A stretch of 28,433 nt of DNA, taken from the NCBI GenBank assembly GCA_002371025.1, contig DFFQ01000178.1, positions 14,243 to 42,675 of the forward strand, read 5' to 3'. The translations under genes and the position numbers were made by a program. The notes beneath the pieces were generated by a model, which worked only from the letters and a program-made list of their open reading frames with translations, was not told the origin of the DNA and did no database searches. The stretch comes from Lachnospiraceae bacterium UBA3772. Its GTDB lineage: Bacteria > Bacillota > Clostridia > Lachnospirales > Lachnospiraceae. How positions within the stretch are numbered: the first letter of the stretch is position 1; every line of letters starts with the position of its first letter. This document shows positions 1 through 6,850 of the stretch, piece after piece.

Positions 1-36
1 TTTGATGTTATGGCCATGGTACGGTTCTCTAAAAAA

Positions 37-64
37 AGCGCAGCTGTCATATGACAGTTGCGCT
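37..64 (-). terminator. Intrinsic terminator of the lic operon
   Basis: A near-perfect inverted repeat (AGCGCA-CTGTCAT arms meeting at a central ATAT) is followed on the minus strand by a run of seven T. It begins 15 bases after the BCCT stop codon, so it closes the three-gene lic operon. Bases 1-30 beyond it hold nothing I can identify. Confidence 0.88.
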
Positions 65-78
65 GTAATCATAATATA

Positions 79-1617
79 CTAGTTTTTCTTCTTTTCCTTT
101 AGCTCACCCATATACTTTTTACCATCTTTTATAAAGCTGATAGCAATAAGTACAAGGACAAAAGCCAGTGGGAAGGCTGCTATAATACTTACAGCCTGAA
201 TATTTGTCATTGAGCTCTCTGAGAAAAGAAGAGCTATTGGAAGAAGGATAAGAAGAAGGCACCACATAAGTTCAACAAGCTTATTAGGATTCTTTCCTTC
301 ATCAAGTTTTCTATAACTATAGCATGATGCAATGAAAGCTATTGAGTCAAATGATGTAGCATAGAAAGCGATCATTGTACATATAAGCCATACAAGTACA
401 ACTGGTACTATAGGAAGCGTCTTCATCATTGCAATGATAATGTCATATACATTATCGCCATTGTTATACATTGCAATAAAATCAGCTGCACCTGACATAT
501 GTTTACCCATTGAGTAATTACCAAGGATTATGAAACTTACAAGAGTTGAACCAACACCAAATACATATCCACCAAGTACAGTCTGTCTTACTGTTCTACC
601 CTTTGAAATCTGTCCGATAAAGAAAGGAGCAGCAACACACCATACCATCCAGTATGCCCAGTAATAGATTGTCCAGTTCTGTGGAAAACTATTCTTTCTG
701 AGCGGATCAGAATATGTTGATAATTCAAAGAAATTACCAAGTAATTTACCAATTGATTCTACACCGGTTTCAATTATATACTTTGTCTCTCCACCAAAGA
801 AAAGAACGAACAATAATAATCCGAAGAATAAATACATGCAGATATTAGCAAGATATGATATACCCTTAATTCCATGAAGAAGTGAATAAGTATAAATAAT
901 ACATGTTACAAAAAGTATTACTATTGTAACAAAAGTTCTATTGATATGAATTCCAGTAAGAGCTTCAATTGCAGCTGCCATAAGTGGTGTAGCAACTGAG
1001 AAAGTTGTAGCTGTTCCCGCAATAAGAGCAAATACTGCAAGAAGATCTATGATTCTTCCCAGGATACCATCTGTATGCTTTCCAAGTAATGGACGACAAG
1101 CTTCTGAGAACTTCTGTCTATCTCTCTTTCTTACGTGAAGCATAAATCCAAATGCTACAGCAAGTACAAGGTAGAAAGACCATGGGATAAAGCTCCAGTG
1201 GAAAAGAGGGAAAACTCCAGCCCATTCCTGAATTGAACCCATTTCTGCAATATGTGGCTCAGCAGCATACATTACCCATTCTGAAAATGAATAAAAGAGA
1301 ATATCTGCTGCAAGTCCGCAAGTAAACATCATAGAACCCCATTTAAAGAAACCGTATTTTGGCTTCTCATCTGGGTCACCCAGTACAATGTCACCATACT
1401 TACTAAATGAGATAAATAATGAAACAAGAAAAAGTCCAAGTCCAATTATCAAATAATAAGATCCAAGAGTATCACCAAAGAAAAATCTGACCTGACTAAC
1501 TACAGCATTAGATTTATCCGGAAAAATAAAGAATAATAAAGCTAAACCTACGATGATAGCCAGTGGAACTAATGTGATTATCCAATCCACCTGACTTTTT
1601 TTAATTCTTTCAATCAT
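79..1617 (-). CDS. BCCT-family choline/betaine/carnitine transporter
   Basis: A 512-residue membrane protein with about twelve hydrophobic segments, the usual length for BCCT carriers. The family signature is plain at about residues 311-344: FPQNWTIYYW, then GQISKGRTVR. This stretch and the C-terminal SFIKDGKKY resemble, from memory, the carnitine/butyrobetaine antiporter CaiT more than BetP. The N-terminal half carries GSMMFTCGLAADILFYS and a Trp-rich region (residues 131-146). It starts 7 bases after licC, and its GGAG ribosome binding site overlaps the licC stop, so it is the third gene of the lic operon. Being co-transcribed with choline kinase and CDP-choline synthetase, its likely substrate is choline, in the role usually played by the LicB permease. 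Betaine or carnitine cannot be excluded. Family call very secure; substrate inferred from context. Confidence 0.93.
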   Translation of the reverse strand: MIERIKKSQVDWIITLVPLAIIVGLALLFFIFPDKSNAVVSQVRFFFGDTLGSYYLIIGLGLFLVSLFISFSKYGDIVLGDPDEKPKYGFFKWGSMMFTCGLAADILFYSFSEWVMYAAEPHIAEMGSIQEWAGVFPLFHWSFIPWSFYLVLAVAFGFMLHVRKRDRQKFSEACRPLLGKHTDGILGRIIDLLAVFALIAGTATTFSVATPLMAAAIEALTGIHINRTFVTIVILFVTCIIYTYSLLHGIKGISYLANICMYLFFGLLLFVLFFGGETKYIIETGVESIGKLLGNFFELSTYSDPLRKNSFPQNWTIYYWAYWMVWCVAAPFFIGQISKGRTVRQTVLGGYVFGVGSTLVSFIILGNYSMGKHMSGAADFIAMYNNGDNVYDIIIAMMKTLPIVPVVLVWLICTMIAFYATSFDSIAFIASCYSYRKLDEGKNPNKLVELMWCLLLILLPIALLFSESSMTNIQAVSIIAAFPLAFVLVLIAISFIKDGKKYMGELKEKKKN

Positions 1618-1624
1618 TTTTAAG

Positions 1625-2503
1625 TTACTCCTTTTCTGTGACCTTAACTATTTTTTTATCAGCATATTTATATGAATAAATATTACCTTTTAAATTAAAT
1701 GTAAAACCTGCAGCTTCGTTATTTTCACCATTAAAGGATTTAAAGCCATCCATATCACACTCTGACACATTCAGTCGCGCCGCAATACTTTTTAATATTG
1801 AAGAACGGGTATTCTTTACATATGAATCATCAAATTCTCTTAATTCATCTATGGTATCAAATTCAAAGATTATATCTGAAGGATACTTCTTCATCTTCAT
1901 CTTTAATTTATCTATATTTTCGATAAAAATGTCTTCCCAATATTTATCGGCTGTTTCCGGAAGATCATATACTTCATCTAAGATACTGGTAAATCCAGCA
2001 CTAAATTCTTTATCCCAGAATACGTGTCCTAACATATACCATGATGAAAATCCACCAATAGTTACCTTAGATATAAAACCTTCCTCATCAGTGGTGATGC
2101 ACCATTCATTTGTTCTTCCTTCTGAATAAAGAGCTGAATAAAATGCGCATTCTTCCTCACTGTTGAAAGGATTATCGTTAAAATAATTATCCGCACAACA
2201 GATATAAGTGTTCTTTAATATAGCTTCTACTGCCTTAATACTTGAATTATTATTTCTTGTTGCATAATAAGGATTATGCATCAACTTAACATTGCATTTT
2301 TCTTCTAAGTATTGAAAAAGTTCTGCTTTATAACCAGTTACTACATAAACCTCATTTATACCAGCTTCATGTAACTGTCTTATCTGTCTTTCAATAAGGA
2401 CTTCACCCTTTACCTCGGCCAAAGCCTTGGGTCTTTCATAGGATAAAGGCGCAAATCTGCTGGCTGTTCCTGCCGCAAGTATTACTGCATTATCGACTTT
2501 CAT
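1625..2503 (-). CDS. licC: CTP:phosphocholine cytidylyltransferase (LicC) with an extra C-terminal tail
   Basis: Expected to make CDP-choline from phosphocholine and CTP in the cytoplasm. Residues 1-230 form the nucleotidyltransferase: N-terminal LAAGTASRFAPL with ERPKAL (Lys26), metal-site ADNYF at 104-108, TNEW at 131-134 and DKYWEDIF at 186-193. The last three correspond, from memory, to pneumococcal LicC motifs (DADNYL, TNEW, LYWDNM). One oddity is GTASR where the family signature usually has GxGxR. Pneumococcal LicC is about 229 residues; this protein has about 60 more (233-292) that resemble the beginning of the kinase domain in the preceding gene but lack the rest of a kinase. The ATG lies 2 bases after the upstream stop, with GAGAGGA as ribosome binding site, indicating coupling to the kinase fusion. 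Activation of a related head group such as ethanolamine is less likely but possible. Confidence 0.9.
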   Translation of the reverse strand: MKVDNAVILAAGTASRFAPLSYERPKALAEVKGEVLIERQIRQLHEAGINEVYVVTGYKAELFQYLEEKCNVKLMHNPYYATRNNNSSIKAVEAILKNTYICCADNYFNDNPFNSEEECAFYSALYSEGRTNEWCITTDEEGFISKVTIGGFSSWYMLGHVFWDKEFSAGFTSILDEVYDLPETADKYWEDIFIENIDKLKMKMKKYPSDIIFEFDTIDELREFDDSYVKNTRSSILKSIAARLNVSECDMDGFKSFNGENNEAAGFTFNLKGNIYSYKYADKKIVKVTEKE

Positions 2504-2505
2504 GC

Positions 2506-4254
2506 CTACATCCTCTCTTTCGCATAAGTATAATAGTCTTTGGCATATCGATACTGTCTTAGGCTGTATTCTCCAAATTCAATTCCAAGATGAGCCTTAT
2601 ATTCACACCAGTTGGACCATAAAAGTCCAGCAATGGCTATGTAACAATAAATCTTTGTTCTGATTTCTTCAGGACATTTATCTTCATAATAAATATCAAT
2701 GATAAAATCAACCATGTTCTTCTCATACATACTGTAAATAGCAAACATTGCAATATCCAGATCCGGATCCTGCATACCTGCATATTCCCAATCAGTAAGT
2801 TGAAGCTTCTCTTCTCCATTTTCTTTATAGAAAAGGAAGTTATCACAGTTTGCATCTATATGAGTAAGACATTTCTTTTTATCCAGACCATCTACATAAT
2901 TTATCAGCTCAAGAACATGTTCTTTTGTCTTCTTATAGTCAGGATAAGAAGAAGGTTCCCCATTCCATAATGATTCATAGAAGTTGATCTCTTTAAGAAG
3001 ATTAAATTCATGATCAACTTTAAGATTCATATTGTGAAGCTTTTTAAGCAAGGCAAAGCACTTCTGTATATCTTCAACCTTTCTATCATTACAGGTTCTT
3101 ACACCTTCAAGGAATTTAGTTACTTTATATCCATTTTCAGGATTGATATAGACAGGATCATCACAGAATCCTTTACCTGCAATAGTTTTATATACTTCTG
3201 CTTCTTCTTTTCTATTTATAAGCTGATCTGTTCCTTCTCCAGGAATTCTCATAATATATTTATTACCTTCATAATTAAAAAGGAAGGACCTGTTAGTCAT
3301 ACCCTTCTTAAGAACTTCTATATTCTTAATCTCATTAACATCACACTTAAATGCATCTGCAAGTACAAGTATTGCTTCTGACTGAAGCTGTTTAGACTTA
3401 TCATCTAACTGTCTAAGCTGTTCAAAAGTATTGATCTCATTTACTTTATCATGCTGAATAACTTTTGCCTTAGTGAACATTTTTCCATTTTCATCATATA
3501 AGGCTTCTTCCCAGAAATCATTATCATGATAAGCTGACTTAGAAAGGTCTTTCATTCTCTTTTTAAGAGTTGGAGCATCCTTTTTACTGATAAACGAAAG
3601 TCCTACCATAGTATTTCCCTGAATATTCTTTGGAATCTTTACAAGCTCATAGCTTCTTGCAAGCTTAACATCGCTACAGCTGTCTTTTTTATCAGTGATC
3701 ATATACCATGAATAAGCTTCATTTTTTCCAAATGGATTTTCTTCAAACCATACATCTGAAGGTACAATATAACTATTATCTATATATTTTTCAGCTTTCT
3801 TAAGTGAATAAAGGTTATTCTTTAAAACGTAATCTGAATTTACTATCAGTTCAACATTGTATTTATCAATAAGATAATCAAACTGTTCTTTCATAAATCC
3901 AACTACTACATATATTTTTTTAATTCCCGCTTCATGAAGCTGATTTATAAGTCGTTCAATGAGGATCTCTCCCTTTACCTTAAGAAAAGCTTTAGGACAT
4001 TCATGATTGATGGGAACCATACGCATACCAAAGCCAGCCGCAAGGATTATTGCATTCTTTGGCTTAAAAGAATCAATATATTCCCTTCCTTTATCAGTAA
4101 TCTTCATCATGTGAATATATTTATCTTCTTCTAATAATCTTAAAGATTTATTCACCAGACCTAAGGCATGTCCAACATGGGATGCAATCTCTCTTTGAGT
4201 TGAATAATCTTTTTCATATAATGCTTTAAGTATATCTGCTTGCTGTATATTCAT
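2506..4254 (-). CDS. licA: Winged-helix / nucleotidyltransferase / choline kinase fusion (LicA-type)
   Basis: A 582-residue protein with three parts. Residues 1-62 look like a MarR-like winged helix (REIASHVGHALGLVNKSLRLL as recognition region, then a wing with ITDKGREYI). Residues 67-285 are a LicC-like nucleotidyltransferase (LAAGFGMRMVP, CPKAFLKVKG, PSDVWF). Residues 292-582 are a choline-kinase/APH domain: KGMTNRSF nucleotide loop (317-324), IMRIPG, catalytic HIDANCDN (465-472) and TDWEY with metal ligand Asp488. The kinase would make phosphocholine from choline and ATP. LicC-LicA fusions are known (licCA of Treponema denticola, recalled). The DNA-binding domain suggests self-regulation, supported by a palindrome over its own promoter. 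ATG 4254 is chosen because AAAGGAGG lies 5 bases before it; an in-frame extension to 4308 would start with TTG inside the -35 region. First gene of the lic operon. Confidence 0.9.
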   Translation of the reverse strand: MNIQQADILKALYEKDYSTQREIASHVGHALGLVNKSLRLLEEDKYIHMMKITDKGREYIDSFKPKNAIILAAGFGMRMVPINHECPKAFLKVKGEILIERLINQLHEAGIKKIYVVVGFMKEQFDYLIDKYNVELIVNSDYVLKNNLYSLKKAEKYIDNSYIVPSDVWFEENPFGKNEAYSWYMITDKKDSCSDVKLARSYELVKIPKNIQGNTMVGLSFISKKDAPTLKKRMKDLSKSAYHDNDFWEEALYDENGKMFTKAKVIQHDKVNEINTFEQLRQLDDKSKQLQSEAILVLADAFKCDVNEIKNIEVLKKGMTNRSFLFNYEGNKYIMRIPGEGTDQLINRKEEAEVYKTIAGKGFCDDPVYINPENGYKVTKFLEGVRTCNDRKVEDIQKCFALLKKLHNMNLKVDHEFNLLKEINFYESLWNGEPSSYPDYKKTKEHVLELINYVDGLDKKKCLTHIDANCDNFLFYKENGEEKLQLTDWEYAGMQDPDLDIAMFAIYSMYEKNMVDFIIDIYYEDKCPEEIRTKIYCYIAIAGLLWSNWCEYKAHLGIEFGEYSLRQYRYAKDYYTYAKERM

Positions 4255-4268
4255 CGGAACCTCCTTTT

Positions 4269-4280
4269 TGTTCATGAACA
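4269..4280. promoter_or_regulatory. Perfect 12-bp palindrome, candidate operator at the lic promoter
   Basis: TGTTCATGAACA is a perfect palindrome touching the last base of the predicted -10 box and covering the expected transcription start. This is the usual place for a repressor operator. The identical 12-mer recurs at 9781-9792 upstream of a choline-binding protein gene. The obvious candidate ligand is the winged-helix domain of the first gene of this operon; that pairing is inference. Confidence 0.6.
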
Positions 4281-4308
4281 ATATAGCACTTTTTTGTACT
4301 GAACTCAA
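4280..4308 (-). promoter_or_regulatory. Promoter of the lic operon
   Basis: On the minus strand TTGAGT (4308-4303), a 17-base spacer and TATATT (4285-4280) form a good sigma-A-type promoter. The leader to ATG 4254 would be only about 19 bases and includes AAAGGAGG. It lies between the terminator of the upstream surface-protein gene and the lic operon. Confidence 0.75.
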
Positions 4309-4364
4309 GTAGATTTTATCCTTCTAAACAAATATTTTTAGAAAAAACTTCCATGCAAAAAAAA

Positions 4365-4408
4365 CCGACCTCTGAATATTAGATTTATTTCTAACATCCA
4401 GAGATCGG
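4365..4408 (-). terminator. Intrinsic terminator after the 747-residue repeat protein gene
   Basis: Arms CCGACCTCTG and CAGAGATCGG pair over ten positions with one G-U wobble and are followed on the minus strand by a run of eight T. It lies about 33 bases after the stop codon at 4442 and separates that gene from the lic operon. Confidence 0.85.
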
Positions 4409-4441
4409 CATGAATACTTAATACTTATTCAGTTTTATTAC

Positions 4442-6685
4442 TTAAAACTTTATAATTGTGCATTTACCATCTGCTCCTGCAAACCATCCTGCACTATCAG
4501 GAACATACTCATTTACAAGCATGCTTCCCTCATCAAAATAATACCATGATCCATTGTACTTGAGCCATCCATTATAGAGATTTCCATTTGAATCAGCATA
4601 GCCCCATTCATTATTATATTTAAACCAGCCTGTTACTAATGAACCATCTCTATTAAAGAAATAATCTTTATCATTGATTTCCATATGATAATAGTTTTCA
4701 TCTGTATAAGATGAAGGCACAGTAACAAAAACACCAAATTTATAATAGTACCACTTTCCATTCTCTTTTACCCATTTGTCTTTAGGGGCAATACCAGTCT
4801 TTGAATCAGTTAATACTCTTACTGTTACATCTCCATATTTAGGAGTTAAAGTTGATTTTCCTTTTATGTATTTTCCATCATCGCCTATAATATAAGCACC
4901 AACAGCATCATCTGAAGAAGAAGTGCCATTTTCATAGCTTATTCTTCCTTTTTCATCCTTAAACAGATATATAATAGAATCTGTAACCATTTTACCTTCT
5001 TTAAAATAATAGTCTCCCATCCATCCCTCATGGGCTTTACCATTATTATCAAAGTAATACCAAACAGTCTCACCATATTCATTATCTTTATACCAGCCTT
5101 TTACCATCTTTCCATCAGACTTAAAGGCATATTTATTACCATCTATTGTAGTAATAGTATTTCTTTTCATTTCTGAATCATTAAAGTAATAATAATCACT
5201 TCCTGATTTGATCCATCCTGTATAATTCTGGCCTTCTTTATAATAACGCCAGCTGCTTCCATATTTTGTCCAGCCGTTAGCAACCTTTCCCTCATCATCA
5301 AAGTAATATGTTTTGTCATATGATGATGATGAATATACGCGCTTATTATCTTTAAAATAATAAGTTCTACCAGCTAAAGTATGTCCATCTTCAAAGTAAT
5401 AAGAAGCTCCAGCTGATTTTAACCAGCCATCTTTCTGGATCTGTCCAGTAGCATCTGATAAATACCATCCGTTTGATCCATCAGCATCAACACAGTGATA
5501 CCATCCCTTATTCATTGAACCATCAGGTCTGAAATAGTATTTCTTACCATCGATTGTTTTTACAGAATCAATAACAAGTCTTCCACCATCAAGATAATAC
5601 CATTTACCATTTGACTTGAACCATCCTTTATCCTTAACAACACCCTTCTTATCAACAATAGTGATATCACCATCTGATGTAACATAAGGACCACTTGTTA
5701 AATGACCATCCTTATCAAAACAATAATATTTATCTTTATCATAAATAATTGTAGATGTTGCCATATCAGGACAGAAATAATACCATTTACCATTTATCTT
5801 CTTCCATCCCTGAACAAGAGACCATTTATCATCATTAAAATAGAACCACTTTGCGTCCTCGCTGGAAGTCTGCACCTTCTTCCAGCCTTTGGCAGTTACA
5901 ACATGACCATACTGATCAGCAACATATAGTTTTGAATCAACATCAAAAACTCCCCTTTGCATAACAGGGTCAAGGTAATAATTAACTCCATTCTGTTTAT
6001 GCCAGCCGGTTTTTAATTTACCTGTATTATCTAATACATATACCCAGTCTTCTACAGTGGTACTCCAAGATATATCATGTTCATACTTATACCATCCGAC
6101 AGTAGTTGCAATTTTTCCATCAGAATCAGCTACAAAACAATTTGAACCAACCATAAAAACGCCTGTGGCAACTCTTCCCTTATAAGTATCACCTGGTTTG
6201 AAATAATATTTCTTTCCATTTATTGTTCTAAAACCTGTAGCAAGTTTTCCTGTAGAATCTGTTACATAATATAAATATCCATACTTATCTTCAACAAATC
6301 CAACCTTTGTTACTTTGTTCCCCTTAGAATCAGCCATATAATAAATATTATTTTCCTTATATGGAAGATTTGCTGTATGAGTTGTTGCAAGTGAAGCATC
6401 AATTGTAACTTCCTCTTCCTTTTCCTCAGTTACCACTACAGGATCTTTTTTTACATCTTCTGTTGCTTCTGTAACTTCTTCCTCTGCAACCTCACCTTCT
6501 GTAACCACTTTCTCTGTAACCTCATCTTCTTCGAGCTGTAAAGAAGCATCTGTTCCAGTTGCCACAGTTGATGAATCGCTGATTTCATCCGCTCTAACAG
6601 TACTTATCTTCCCAAAATTCATACCTGATACAGTAAATGCACCCGAGAGAAGAAATGCTGCTGTAAGCAAACTCTTTTTTCTCAT
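4442..6685 (-). CDS. Large secreted choline-binding-repeat protein
   Basis: A 747-residue secreted protein. Residues 1-32 are a signal peptide (MRKK, hydrophobic core, probable cleavage after VRA32). Residues 33-110 are an acidic Glu/Thr/Val-rich linker. Everything after that is an array of cell-wall-binding repeats of the choline-binding type: units such as GWKKINGKWYYF, GWFKSNGKWYYL, GWLKYNGSWYYF separated by D/N-G-K/S turns, about 20 residues each but with longer, irregular spacers. No catalytic domain was recognised, so it is probably an adhesin or structural wall protein anchored by binding phosphocholine on the surface glycan. Similar repeats in glucosyltransferases bind glucan; the lic genes next door favour choline. 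The start has GGAGG 8 bases upstream. It has its own terminator and is separated from the upstream gene by another, so it is monocistronic; the upstream DNA is very AT-rich and no firm -35/-10 pair stands out. Confidence 0.87.
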   Translation of the reverse strand: MRKKSLLTAAFLLSGAFTVSGMNFGKISTVRADEISDSSTVATGTDASLQLEEDEVTEKVVTEGEVAEEEVTEATEDVKKDPVVVTEEKEEEVTIDASLATTHTANLPYKENNIYYMADSKGNKVTKVGFVEDKYGYLYYVTDSTGKLATGFRTINGKKYYFKPGDTYKGRVATGVFMVGSNCFVADSDGKIATTVGWYKYEHDISWSTTVEDWVYVLDNTGKLKTGWHKQNGVNYYLDPVMQRGVFDVDSKLYVADQYGHVVTAKGWKKVQTSSEDAKWFYFNDDKWSLVQGWKKINGKWYYFCPDMATSTIIYDKDKYYCFDKDGHLTSGPYVTSDGDITIVDKKGVVKDKGWFKSNGKWYYLDGGRLVIDSVKTIDGKKYYFRPDGSMNKGWYHCVDADGSNGWYLSDATGQIQKDGWLKSAGASYYFEDGHTLAGRTYYFKDNKRVYSSSSYDKTYYFDDEGKVANGWTKYGSSWRYYKEGQNYTGWIKSGSDYYYFNDSEMKRNTITTIDGNKYAFKSDGKMVKGWYKDNEYGETVWYYFDNNGKAHEGWMGDYYFKEGKMVTDSIIYLFKDEKGRISYENGTSSSDDAVGAYIIGDDGKYIKGKSTLTPKYGDVTVRVLTDSKTGIAPKDKWVKENGKWYYYKFGVFVTVPSSYTDENYYHMEINDKDYFFNRDGSLVTGWFKYNNEWGYADSNGNLYNGWLKYNGSWYYFDEGSMLVNEYVPDSAGWFAGADGKCTIIKF

Positions 6686-6791
6686 TAACCTTACCTCCGT
6701 TAATTAATATTTACTCCAATTATTTTAATATATTTTTTATAAAAAACAAGTAAGAAAACAACCATTTTTCCTAATTTTTAAATACAAAAAA

Positions 6792-6825
6792 GGGGAGCAT
6801 ATCAAAACACATCGATACGCTCCCC
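6792..6825 (-). terminator. Intrinsic terminator after the 931-residue repeat protein gene
   Basis: Arms GGGGAGC and GCTCCCC, extended by TATC/GATA, enclose a short loop and are followed on the minus strand by six T. It begins 25 bases after the stop codon at 6851. The remaining bases up to the next gene (6686-6791) are AT-rich and must hold the promoter of the 747-residue protein gene. Confidence 0.9.
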
Positions 6826-6850
6826 AAAACTATATTTTATCTATTATATT

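Noticed and set aside
4255..4308. N-terminal extension of the kinase fusion by 18 residues
   Set aside because: It would start with TTG inside the -35 box, while ATG 4254 has an excellent ribosome binding site 5 bases away.
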